Below, one piece after another: positions 1 through 7,657 of a stretch of 64,000 bases of DNA. The notes beneath the pieces were generated by a model. It did no database searches and was not told the origin of the DNA. It saw nothing but the letters and a program-made list of their open reading frames with translations. Both the position numbers and the translations under genes were made by a program. The stretch covers positions 1 to 64,000 of the forward strand of contig NZ_AFCF02000015.1 in the NCBI RefSeq assembly GCF_000203975.2. The letters are read 5' to 3'. The DNA is from Leisingera sp. ANG1 (GTDB taxonomy: Bacteria > Pseudomonadota > Alphaproteobacteria > Rhodobacterales > Rhodobacteraceae). Positions within the stretch are counted from its first letter, which is position 1; each line of letters opens with the position of its first letter.

Positions 1-2
1 CC

Positions 3-1103
3 GAGACCGAGACCGAGACCGGGATTTCGTCTTTCGGCCAGGATACAGCTGCGGAGCGGGAAGAAGCTTCGGTTGAGCCGCTTGCCGCGGCTGAGGCGCC
101 CCGCGAAATCGAACGGGTGGTGGAAAAACGCGGCGGCTTCGGCTCTGCGGTTCTGGGCGGCGCCGTGGCCGCGGTAATCGGCTTTGTGGCCGGCCAGGGC
201 GGCTGGCTCGACAGCGTGCTGCCTGCCTCTATGCGCGGCGGTGTTGATCTGACCGCGCTTGAGACCGGCCAGGCAGAGCTGGAAACAGCCCTTGCCGCTT
301 TGAAACAGCAGGTGGAAGCCAATCAGGCGCCCGACCTTGCGCCGCTTGCGTCCCGCATTGATGCCCTGACCGCTGAAATTGAGCCGCTGAAGAGCGCGCC
401 GGCACCGGATGCGGCTTTGCGGGCGGATCTGGACGCACTGGCCGCCCGCGTGTCCGCATTGGAAACCCGGCCGCCGGAGGGCGCCTCGCCCGAGGCTGTG
501 GCCGCATTTGAAACCGAGCTGGGCAAGCTGCAGGATAGCCTTGCCGCGCAGCGCGCTGAAGTCGAACAGATGCTGGCCGAAGCCCAGGCAATGGATGCCG
601 CCAGTGCCGAGGCCGCACGGATTGCCAGCGCCCAGACCCAGCTTGCACAACTGCGCTCAGCCTTGGACAGCGGCAACAGCTATGCCGCTAACGTGCAGGA
701 GCTTTCGAACCTTGGCGTGGACGTGCCCGCGGCACTGTCCGGCCCGGCTGACAGCGGTGTTGCCACCTTTTCCGCCCTGCGCGACAGCTTTGCCCCGGCG
801 GCGCGCGACGCGCTGGCCGCAGCCCGCGAAGAAACCAAGGGCAGCGGCGGCCTGCTGGACTATGTGAACCGGCATCTTGGCGCGCGCTCGGTCACCCCGC
901 AGGAGGGCGATGGCCCGGACGCGGTGCTGTCCCGTGCCGAGGCCGCGGTGGCAGCCGGCAAGCTGCCGGACGCGTTGAATGAATTGTCCGTATTGCCCGA
1001 AACGGCCCGTGCCGCCCTGTCCAGCTGGGAAGCCGCGGCAAATGCGCGGGTGGCTGCTGTGACGGCAGCTGCTGAACTGGCCCAAAGCCTGCAAGCCAAA
1101 TAA
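3..1103 (+). CDS. Alphaproteobacterial Mic60 (mitofilin-family) inner-membrane protein, 5'-partial
   Basis: The reading frame is open to the left edge, so the N-terminus is missing; a GTG at 117 is an internal candidate start only. What remains has an acidic Pro/Glu-rich stretch, one membrane segment rich in Gly/Ala/Val just after 117, a long Ala/Glu/Leu coiled coil, and a C-terminal helical domain containing GDGPDAVLSRAEAAVAAGK and a late Trp, which matches the mitofilin signature. Family knowledge: bacterial Mic60 anchors in the inner membrane and bends it, and it sits beside heme-synthesis genes and hemY in alphaproteobacteria. The hemY-like gene follows after 10 bp, so the two are probably one operon. 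The family call is firm; function in this species is inferred. Confidence 0.85.
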   Translation, partial: ETETETGISSFGQDTAAEREEASVEPLAAAEAPREIERVVEKRGGFGSAVLGGAVAAVIGFVAGQGGWLDSVLPASMRGGVDLTALETGQAELETALAALKQQVEANQAPDLAPLASRIDALTAEIEPLKSAPAPDAALRADLDALAARVSALETRPPEGASPEAVAAFETELGKLQDSLAAQRAEVEQMLAEAQAMDAASAEAARIASAQTQLAQLRSALDSGNSYAANVQELSNLGVDVPAALSGPADSGVATFSALRDSFAPAARDALAAAREETKGSGGLLDYVNRHLGARSVTPQEGDGPDAVLSRAEAAVAAGKLPDALNELSVLPETARAALSSWEAAANARVAAVTAAAELAQSLQAK

Positions 1104-1113
1104 GGAAGCCGCC

Positions 1114-2589
1114 ATGCTCTGGTCGTTGTTGAAGATCCTCGTATTTGTCGCAATTGTCGCGCTTCTGGCCTTTGGGGGCCGCCTGCTGATGGAAACTGCC
1201 GGCGGAATGCAAATCACCGTCGCCGGCACCGAATACACGCTGAGCGCACTGCAATCGGTCATCGCGCTGGGCGTGCTGGTTGTGGGTGTCTGGCTGTTCC
1301 TCAAGCTGCTGTCGCTGCTGGTCGCCACCCTGCATTTCCTGAATGGCGATGAAACTGCCCTGTCGCGCTATTGGGACAAGGGCCGCGAGCGTAAGGGCTA
1401 TCAGGCGCTGTCCGACGGGCTGATGGCTCTGGCTTCTGGCGAAGGGCGGCTGGCGCTGGCCAAGGCGGCGCGGGCCGAGAAATACCTGCAAAAGCCGGAA
1501 CTGACCGATCTGCTGGTGGCGCAGGCGGCAGAGATGAGCGGCGACACCCACAAGGCCGCCGAGGCCTACAAGCGCCTGCTGTCCAACCAGCCGACCCGGT
1601 TTGTCGGGGTGCGCGGCATCATGAAACAGAAGCTCTCGGAAGGCGACACCGACACTGCCCGCCAGCTGGCCGAAAAGGCGCTGGCGCTGCGGCCCAAGCA
1701 TGAGGAGGTGCAGGACACGCTGCTGCGCCTGCAGGCGCAAGCCGAGGATTGGGCGGGTGCGCGCAAGACTCTGTCAACCAAGCTCAAGACCGGCACCCTG
1801 CCGCGCGATGTGTACAAACGCCGCGATGCCGTGCTGGCGCTGTCGGCCTCCAAGGGGGTTCTGGACGAAGGCGCAACGGTCGAGCAGCAGGAGCAGGCGA
1901 TCGAAGCAAACCGCCTGTCGCCGGATCTGGTCCCGGCTGCCGCCATGGCCGCCCGCGCCTATATCGCCAAGGGCAAGAAACGCCCGGCTGTGCGGCTCTT
2001 GAAGAAAGCCTGGGAAAACCAGCCGCATCCGGATCTGGCTCATGCCTTTGCCGAAATCGAGCCGGAGGAAACCCCTGCTGAGCGCGTCAAACGGTTTGAC
2101 CAGCTGGCGCGTATCAAGCCGCTGAATGATGAGGCCCGGCTGGTGATGGCGGAGCTGAACATCGTGGCAGAGGATTTCCCCGAAGCCCGCCGCTGGCTGA
2201 ATGACCTGGCCAAACGGGCGCCGGATGCCCGCGCGCTGACGCTGATGGCTGCGATTGAGCGCGGCGAAGGCGCCAGCGACAAGGTGGTGCAGGGATGGCT
2301 GGCCAAGGCGCTGACCGCACCGCGCGGGCCGCAATGGGTCTGCGACAGCTGCAACCACATCCACGCGGAATGGGCACCGGTCTGCGAGCATTGCTCCAGC
2401 TTTGACACCTTGTCCTGGAAGCGCCCGGAGACGCCGGAGGTTGCCAGCGTTGCGGCCGCCCACATGCTGCCGCTGATCACCGGCGCGCTGGAGGACAAGA
2501 GCGCGGAACCGGTGGAGGATGCTGAGATCGTGGATGCCGCGGAAGAATCCGGCGGCGATGTGCAGGACACGGTCAAAGAAGTGAACTGA
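1114..2589 (+). CDS. hemY: HemY-family TPR protein with C-terminal zinc knuckle
   Basis: 491 aa. Two N-terminal membrane helices (about residues 1-25 and 45-70) form the HemY_N region. TPR-like helical repeats follow, and near residues 408-430 there is a knuckle with two Cys pairs, CDSC and CEHC, separated by a Trp-Ala-Pro turn, then an acidic tail. HemY proteins are membrane-anchored and lie in heme operons, but their biochemical role is unsettled; the name does not mean protoporphyrinogen oxidase. The double Cys knuckle resembles the rubredoxin-like end of LapB/YciM, which is also a TPR protein. Starts 10 bp after the Mic60 gene and ends before a clear terminator. Confidence 0.87.
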   Translation: MLWSLLKILVFVAIVALLAFGGRLLMETAGGMQITVAGTEYTLSALQSVIALGVLVVGVWLFLKLLSLLVATLHFLNGDETALSRYWDKGRERKGYQALSDGLMALASGEGRLALAKAARAEKYLQKPELTDLLVAQAAEMSGDTHKAAEAYKRLLSNQPTRFVGVRGIMKQKLSEGDTDTARQLAEKALALRPKHEEVQDTLLRLQAQAEDWAGARKTLSTKLKTGTLPRDVYKRRDAVLALSASKGVLDEGATVEQQEQAIEANRLSPDLVPAAAMAARAYIAKGKKRPAVRLLKKAWENQPHPDLAHAFAEIEPEETPAERVKRFDQLARIKPLNDEARLVMAELNIVAEDFPEARRWLNDLAKRAPDARALTLMAAIERGEGASDKVVQGWLAKALTAPRGPQWVCDSCNHIHAEWAPVCEHCSSFDTLSWKRPETPEVASVAAAHMLPLITGALEDKSAEPVEDAEIVDAAEESGGDVQDTVKEVN

Positions 2590-2622
2590 GACCGGCTGCA
2601 GATCAGCAGAAGGCTGTTTGAG

Positions 2623-2650
2623 AACGGCAGGCGAGCCCTGCCGTTTTTCT
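2623..2650 (+). terminator. Intrinsic terminator after hemY
   Basis: A 9-bp perfect stem (AACGGCAGG with CCTGCCGTT) around a 5-nt loop runs into a T tract (TTTTTCTTTT). It lies 34 bp after the hemY stop, in the same orientation. Confidence 0.85.
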
Positions 2651-2728
2651 TTTCGGGTAGCTGAACCGGCACGCTGCCCGCAGGCACAACTGTCCTGCGC
2701 TGGCAGTGTTCAATTGTATTTCGGGGAA

Positions 2729-2815
2729 TGGTGCCCAGGAGAGGACTCGAACCTCCACGTCCATACGGACACTAGCACCTGAAGCTAGCGCGTCTACCAA
2801 TTCCGCCACCTGGGC
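2729..2815 (-). tRNA. tRNA-Leu (anticodon CAG)
   Basis: 87 nt including an encoded CCA. Read on the minus strand, the acceptor arm GCCCAGG pairs with CCTGGGC. The D arm has the AATTGGTAGACGC signature, the anticodon stem CTAGC/GCTAG encloses loop TTCAGGT, a long variable arm follows as expected for a class II tRNA, and the T arm carries GGTTCGAGTCC. Discriminator A then CCA. Confidence 0.97.
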
Positions 2816-2832
2816 AGGTGTCGTGGAACCGG

Positions 2833-2861
2833 CGTATAAGCGGAGTCGCAGGCAGCGTCAA
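2833..2861 (-). promoter_or_regulatory. Candidate promoter of tRNA-Leu
   Basis: On the minus strand TTGACG (-35) and TATACG (-10) are separated by exactly 17 bp. The -10 box ends 17 bp before the tRNA 5' end, which is appropriate for a short tRNA leader. Assigned by eye. Confidence 0.6.
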
Positions 2862-2913
2862 ACGGAAAACAAGCCGAACAGCAAGGCGGGAAAAAAATTC
2901 AGCCGGCCGGTTC

Positions 2914-3324
2914 TTAGACCCGCGTCATAAAGTTCATTTTTACGGCCACATCGGTCAGGAAACCGGTCCATGCCTGCTGCGTTTCGCGGTTCCAGTCCGG
3001 GCCAAGCGTGTCCGACAGGGCGCCGGTGAAACTGTTGATGAAGCCATCGAAATGGTCATCCGACACCTCCAGCTTGCGATGCTTTTCGCCCTGCAGCTTC
3101 AGGATCGCATCCAGCCGTTCGGAATCGTCCAATGCTTCTGCAATATGGGTCAGTGATGCCAGCAGCTTTTCCTCCTGCTGGGCCAGATCCTCTGGAAACA
3201 GACCGCGTATGTCCGGGCAGGCGGAAAAGAATTTGGCATAGAAAGCCGGAACAAATGCGTCGAGATCCATCTTCTCGTTTTCGATGCTTTTGCGGATCAG
3301 GTCCTTGTTGTCTTCGTCCGTCAT
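2914..3324 (-). CDS. Globin-family protein
   Basis: 136 aa from the ATG at 3324, which has AGGAGG 9 bp upstream; the longer frame adds seven residues without a better site. The chain is all helical and has a His in GEKHRKLEV at the position of the proximal haem ligand (F8) of single-domain globins, followed by the F..F..L/W pattern of the G and H helices. It lacks the flavohaemoglobin reductase domain. A role in oxygen or nitric oxide binding is family-level inference. It stands alone between the tRNA and a divergent dehydrogenase gene. Confidence 0.75.
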   Translation of the reverse strand: MTDEDNKDLIRKSIENEKMDLDAFVPAFYAKFFSACPDIRGLFPEDLAQQEEKLLASLTHIAEALDDSERLDAILKLQGEKHRKLEVSDDHFDGFINSFTGALSDTLGPDWNRETQQAWTGFLTDVAVKMNFMTRV

Positions 3325-3572
3325 TCTGATTGGCCTCCTGAACAACTGCCTGCACCAGTAACAACCGCAGAAACATGTGATTTTGCTGCAGCATTTTCCT
3401 TCTAGCTGGCAGGACTGAAGGCCGGGTTAACCAATTCGCTGCAATTGCAGCGAAGGACCGGTGTTTCCCGCGTTTTCAGCCGTCACAGTGACCGTATTCC
3501 CACGTTTTGCGCCTTGTTCGGCGTCTCTTGCGGCGCTACAGCATAGGGGCAGCTAAGTTCAGGAGCCAAATG

Positions 3573-4562
3573 ATGTCCAAACTGGTCACGATCTATGGCG
3601 GATCCGGTTTCGTGGGCCGCTACATCGCACGGCGCATGGCCAAGGAAGGCTGGCGCGTGCGGGTCGCCGTGCGCCGTCCCAATGAAGCCATGCATGTGAA
3701 GCCCTACGGTGTTCCGGGCCAGGTGGAGCCGGTGTTCTGCAACGTCCGCGACGATATGTCGGTCGCGTCGGTGATGCAGGGGGCGGATGCAGTTGTGAAC
3801 TGTGTCGGCGTGCTGAACGAGCTGGGCAAGAACACCTTTGGCGCCATCCACGCAGAGGGCGCGGGCCGCATCGCCCGCATCGCGTCTGAGCAGGGCGTTG
3901 CCAATCTGGTGCATATCTCGGCGATTGGTGCCGATGCGGATGCCGCCAGCGAATATTCCCGCACCAAGGCCGCTGGTGAAGCTGCGGTGCAGCAGCATTT
4001 CCCGGGTGCCGTGATCCTGCGCCCCTCGGTGATCTTCGGGGCCGAGGACGGCTTCTTCAACCGCTTTGCCGGCATGACCCGCCTGTCGCCCTTTCTTCCG
4101 ATTGCGGCTGGCGGCACCAAATTCCAGCCGGTGTTTGCAGATGACGTGGCCAAAGCTGCAGTCAAGGGCGCGCTGGGCGAAGCAGAAGGCGGCGTCTATG
4201 AGCTGGGCGGGCCGGAAGTGAAAACCTTCCGTGCGCTGATGGAGCAGATGCTGGAGGTGATCCACCGCCGCCGTGTCATCATCTCGCTGCCGGGCTTTGC
4301 TGCCAAGCTGGTGGCTTTTGGCTTTGACGTGCTGCAGTTCGTCAGCTTCCAGCTGATCGAGAACAAAATGCTGACCCGCGACCAGCTGAAAAGCCTGAAG
4401 TCGGACAATGTGGTGTCTGACGGCGCCAAGGGTTTTGCGGATCTGGGCATTGACCCGGTGACGGTTGGCTCCGTGCTGCCAGACTACCTGTGGAAGTTCC
4501 GCCCCTCCGGCCAGTATGACGAGATGACAGGCTCTGCCCGCAACCTGCGCAACGGCGCCTGA
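3573..4562 (+). CDS. NAD(P)-binding complex I NDUFA9-subunit-family protein
   Basis: 329 aa. The N-terminal Rossmann motif YGGSGFVGRYIARRM marks an atypical short-chain dehydrogenase fold; the rest resembles the NDUFA9-type NAD-dependent epimerase group common in alphaproteobacteria, with a C-terminal segment rich in hydrophobic residues. Two ATGs lie at 3570 and 3573; AGGAG at 3561-3565 is better spaced for 3573. In mitochondria NDUFA9 is an accessory subunit of complex I, but bacterial homologues are not proven subunits. Followed by a strong terminator. Confidence 0.85.
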   Translation: MSKLVTIYGGSGFVGRYIARRMAKEGWRVRVAVRRPNEAMHVKPYGVPGQVEPVFCNVRDDMSVASVMQGADAVVNCVGVLNELGKNTFGAIHAEGAGRIARIASEQGVANLVHISAIGADADAASEYSRTKAAGEAAVQQHFPGAVILRPSVIFGAEDGFFNRFAGMTRLSPFLPIAAGGTKFQPVFADDVAKAAVKGALGEAEGGVYELGGPEVKTFRALMEQMLEVIHRRRVIISLPGFAAKLVAFGFDVLQFVSFQLIENKMLTRDQLKSLKSDNVVSDGAKGFADLGIDPVTVGSVLPDYLWKFRPSGQYDEMTGSARNLRNGA

Positions 4563-4587
4563 TCTGCAAGGTATTTCAAGGTCTGAG

Positions 4588-4615
4588 AGCGCGGGGATTT
4601 CCCCCGCGCTTTTTC
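4588..4615 (+). terminator. Intrinsic terminator after the NDUFA9-like gene
   Basis: Stem AGCGCGGGG / CCCCGCGCT with a short ATTTC loop, then TTTTTCTTT. It sits between the convergent NDUFA9-like gene and uppP. Confidence 0.85.
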
Positions 4616-4623
4616 TTTGCGCC

Positions 4624-5430
4624 TCAGCTGGTGTAGGCGACGGTCAGCAGCACAACACCCAGGATCACCCGGTAGATCACATAAGGTGTGAAGCTGACGG
4701 AGCGCAGCAGCCGCATCATCAGGCTGAGCGCGGCCAGCGCCGATAGCATTGCCAAGAGGGCGGCGATCCCGGCATCGCGCAGCAGCGCGGTGTTGGCCTC
4801 CAGCGCCACCTCGGTTCCCAGCAGAACGCCGGAGGCGATAATGGTCGGAATCGACATCAGCATGGCAATGCGGGCGCCGTCCTCGCGGGTATATCCCAGC
4901 TGCCGCGCACCGGTGATGGTGATGCCGGAGCGCGAGGTGCCGGGGATCAGCGCCAGCATTTGCCACAGCCCCATGATTAGCGCGTCGCGCAGGCCCCAAT
5001 CACCTGCCTGTTTCACCTCGGCGCCCTTCTGGTCGGCCCAGTAGAGTACCAATCCAAAACCAAGCATGGTCCAGCCGATCACGGTAATGGACCGCAGCGC
5101 ATCGCTGAGGCCGGTGAAATGCAGCAGGGCGCCGAACAGGACGGTGGGAATGGTGGCCACGATCAGCCCCATGGCCAGCCGCGCGCCGGGTGTGTCCATT
5201 CGGCCGGTCAGGGCGCGGGGCAGGCCGATCAGCCCCTCGCGCACATCACCCCAGAAATAGATCATCACAGCCGCCAGTGTGCCGACATGCACGGCGACGT
5301 CGATCACTTGGCCCTGGTCCTCCAGCCCGGTGAGGCCGGGCAGCAGAATCAGGTGGCCGGAGGAGGAAACAGGCAGGAATTCGGTGATGCCTTGGATCAA
5401 TGCAACAAGGATCAGCTGGAAAAGCGGCAT
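4624..5430 (-). CDS. uppP: Undecaprenyl-diphosphate phosphatase (BacA/UppP)
   Basis: 268 aa, the usual family length, with about eight membrane helices. Both signature motifs are present: QGITEFLPVSSSGHL near the N-terminus, holding the catalytic Glu, and PGTSRSGITITGARQ near residue 165. It dephosphorylates undecaprenyl diphosphate to recycle the lipid carrier for peptidoglycan and other envelope polymers, and confers bacitracin tolerance. It is transcribed away from gltD and is not obviously in an operon. Confidence 0.96.
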   Translation of the reverse strand: MPLFQLILVALIQGITEFLPVSSSGHLILLPGLTGLEDQGQVIDVAVHVGTLAAVMIYFWGDVREGLIGLPRALTGRMDTPGARLAMGLIVATIPTVLFGALLHFTGLSDALRSITVIGWTMLGFGLVLYWADQKGAEVKQAGDWGLRDALIMGLWQMLALIPGTSRSGITITGARQLGYTREDGARIAMLMSIPTIIASGVLLGTEVALEANTALLRDAGIAALLAMLSALAALSLMMRLLRSVSFTPYVIYRVILGVVLLTVAYTS

Positions 5431-5519
5431 GCTGAAATCATTCCTTTAGGGCCGCGGACGGGCCGTAAACTGTCGCGACTCTGTATAAATCCCGGCTCTG
5501 GATTGGAAAGTCATTATTA

Positions 5520-5610
5520 AGGTCCGATGTGGACCTAAAAATTCTGTACATTTCCACGAAACACGATATCAGGAGTAAAGTGCTGACAAAATAGGTCAGT
5601 AAAGTTGACA
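5520..5610. promoter_or_regulatory. Dyads and TTGACA box in the uppP/gltD divergent region
   Basis: The 242-bp AT-richer spacer holds two perfect dyads: AGGTCC-N5-GGACCT at 5520-5536 and CTGAC-N7-GTCAG at 5583-5599. A consensus TTGACA lies at 5605-5610 on the plus strand, 63 bp before the gltD start, but I see no good -10 box 16-18 bp after it. The dyads could be operators for gltD or uppP. Confidence 0.35.
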
Positions 5611-5672
5611 TAAAAGCGTATCCGTACCTGCAAGGGTGCCAGCGCAGCCAGACAAACGATGGAGTCCAGCCC

Positions 5673-7112
5673 GTGGCCAAGCAACCGATGCTGAAATTTG
5701 TGCAGATCGAACGCGACATGCCTCAAAAGCGTGACGCGAGTGTACGCAAGGAAGACTTCAATGAGATTTACGCGGAGTACGCTGCTGCCAAGGCTGAGGA
5801 GCAGGCCAGCCGCTGCAGCCAGTGCGGTGTGCCCTATTGCCAGAGCCACTGCCCGCTGCACAACAACATCCCCGACTGGCTGCGCCTGACCGCGACCGGC
5901 CGCCTGGAAGAGGCTTATGCCACCAGCCAGGCCACCAATACCTTCCCGGAGATCTGCGGCCGCATCTGCCCGCAGGACCGCCTGTGCGAAGGCAACTGCG
6001 TGATCGAACAGTCGGGCCACGGCACCGTGACCATCGGCTCGGTTGAGAAATACATCACCGACACCGCCTGGGAAAACGGCTGGGTGAAGCCCGCCGCACC
6101 GCTGGCCGAGCGCAGCGAAAGCGTTGGCATCATCGGCGCCGGCCCCGGCGGCCTGGCGGCAGCGGATATGCTGCGCAAGGCCGGTGTGCAGGTCACTGTC
6201 TATGACCGCTATGACCGCGCTGGCGGGCTGCTGATGTACGGCATCCCCAGCTTCAAGCTGGAAAAGGATGTGGTCGAGCGCCGCAACAAGCTGCTGGCTG
6301 ACGGTGGCGTGACCTTTGTGCTGAATTGCAACGTGGGCGAGGACATCTCGTTTGAGGAAATCCGTGGCAAGCATGACGCGGTGATCATCGCCACCGGCGT
6401 TTATAAGTCGCGCGATCTGGCAATGCCGGGCAGCGGTTCCGAAGGCATCGTCAAGGCGATCGACTTCCTGTGTGCCTCCAACAAGAAGAGCTTTGGCGAT
6501 GAAGTTGCTGAGTTCGACAACGGCAGCCTGAATGCCGAAGGCAAGAAGGTTGTGGTGATCGGCGGCGGCGATACCGCGATGGACTGCGTGCGCACCTCGA
6601 TCCGTCAGGGCGCAACCTCGGTCAAATGCCTCTACCGCCGCGACCGCGCCAACATGCCGGGCTCCCAGCGGGAGACCCAGAACGCCGAGGAAGAAGGCGT
6701 GATCTTTGAATGGCTTTCGGCGCCCAAGGGTTTCACCGACGAGGGCGGCAAGGTGTCTGGCGTGATGGTGCAAAAGATGCGCCTGGGCCAGCCGGATGCT
6801 TCGGGCCGTCAGGCGCCAGAAGTGATCGAAGGCGCGGACTACGTCGAGGAGGCCGATCTGGTGATCAAAGCCCTGGGCTTTGAGCCGGAAGAGCTGCCCA
6901 CCCTGTGGAACCAGCCGGAACTGCCGGTGACCCGCTGGGGCACCGTCAAGGCGGCGTTCAAGACCGGCGCCACCGAACTGGACGGCGTCTATGCGGTGGG
7001 CGACATCGTGCGTGGTGCCTCGCTGGTGGTCTGGGCGATCAAGGACGGCCGCGACTGCGCCGAAGCGATCCTCGAGAACTTCAACAGCAAGGCCGTGGTG
7101 GCGGCGGAATAA
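5673..7112 (+). CDS. gltD: Glutamate synthase (NADPH) small subunit
   Basis: 479 aa from a GTG with GGAG 8 bp upstream. The N-terminal part carries the iron-sulphur cysteines (CSQCGVPYCQSHCP and CGRICPQDRLCEGNC), followed by the FAD motif GIIGAGPGGLAAAD near residue 152 and the NADPH motif VVVIGGGDTAMDC near residue 292. The subunit passes electrons from NADPH through FAD to GltB, which makes two glutamates from glutamine and 2-oxoglutarate in the cytoplasm. gltB is downstream but separated by a GFA-family gene and a GTGCAC repeat. Confidence 0.97.
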   Translation: MAKQPMLKFVQIERDMPQKRDASVRKEDFNEIYAEYAAAKAEEQASRCSQCGVPYCQSHCPLHNNIPDWLRLTATGRLEEAYATSQATNTFPEICGRICPQDRLCEGNCVIEQSGHGTVTIGSVEKYITDTAWENGWVKPAAPLAERSESVGIIGAGPGGLAAADMLRKAGVQVTVYDRYDRAGGLLMYGIPSFKLEKDVVERRNKLLADGGVTFVLNCNVGEDISFEEIRGKHDAVIIATGVYKSRDLAMPGSGSEGIVKAIDFLCASNKKSFGDEVAEFDNGSLNAEGKKVVVIGGGDTAMDCVRTSIRQGATSVKCLYRRDRANMPGSQRETQNAEEEGVIFEWLSAPKGFTDEGGKVSGVMVQKMRLGQPDASGRQAPEVIEGADYVEEADLVIKALGFEPEELPTLWNQPELPVTRWGTVKAAFKTGATELDGVYAVGDIVRGASLVVWAIKDGRDCAEAILENFNSKAVVAAE

Positions 7113-7126
7113 GCCGGCACCCCCCC

Positions 7127-7154
7127 GTACACCGTCTGTGCACCCCCTGTGCAC
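7127..7154 (+). repeat. Triple GTGCAC box, 11-bp period (copy 1)
   Basis: GTACAC, GTGCAC and GTGCAC start at 7127, 7138 and 7149, each followed by a 5-nt spacer (CGTCT, CCCCT), then CGG. The 6-mers are palindromes and face the same side of the helix. It lies between gltD and the GFA gene. Two other copies are at 37789 and 62503. Confidence 0.8.
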
Positions 7155-7222
7155 CGGCGGAGCAGCGAGCGAACCGCAGCAAGGTCAGTAATGCTGACCC
7201 AGCCAGCAGAAGGAACATGGAA

Positions 7223-7657
7223 ATGAGCGAGTTGAAGGGACAATGCATGTGCGGCGCGGTGACCGTCACCGCCACCCCGGCGCGCGCGTCCGTTTCCGCC
7301 TGCCACTGCGAAATGTGCCAGCGCTGGGCCAGCGGCCCGTTCCTGAGCTTTCAGGCGGCCAGCGGCTATGCGGCGCTGGGGCCGGTGCAAACCTATGAGT
7401 CCTCCGGCTGGGCCGAGCGGGCGTTCTGCGGCAAATGCGGATCGGCGCTGTGGTACCGGATGACCGCGGGAGAACATAAGGGCCAGACGCAAATGTCGGC
7501 TGGCCTGTTTGAAAACGCAGGCGGCAACGAGTTGCGCCTGGAACTTTACATCGACAAGAAGCCAGCGGGCTACGCCTTCGACAGCAGCAGCCGGAAACTG
7601 ACCGGCGCCGACGTGATCGAGATGTTTGCCCCCTCCGTAGAAGGAACCAGCCAATGA
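7223..7657 (+). CDS. GFA-family (glutathione-dependent formaldehyde-activating-like) zinc protein
   Basis: 144 aa from the ATG at 7223, which has AGGA 8 bp upstream; the ATG at 7217 is too close to it. The cysteine pattern is that of the GFA/DUF636 fold: GQCMCGAVT near the start, CHCEMCQRW near residue 30 and FCGKCGSALWYR near residue 70, giving two zinc sites. Most members have unknown substrates and the formaldehyde link rests on few proteins. Its stop overlaps the gltB start (ATGA), so it is translationally coupled to gltB inside the glutamate synthase operon. Confidence 0.88.
   Translation: MSELKGQCMCGAVTVTATPARASVSACHCEMCQRWASGPFLSFQAASGYAALGPVQTYESSGWAERAFCGKCGSALWYRMTAGEHKGQTQMSAGLFENAGGNELRLELYIDKKPAGYAFDSSSRKLTGADVIEMFAPSVEGTSQ

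Noticed and set aside
1114..2589. Calling hemY a protoporphyrinogen oxidase
   Set aside because: The protein is a membrane-anchored TPR protein with no FAD motif; the shared name is historical.
5535..7154. 539-residue minus frame opposite gltD
   Set aside because: Antisense to gltD, whose iron-sulphur and flavin motifs are intact.
7127..7154. CRISPR-like array from the GTGCAC repeats
   Set aside because: Units are 11 bp with 5-bp spacers, only three per site, and no cas genes are present.
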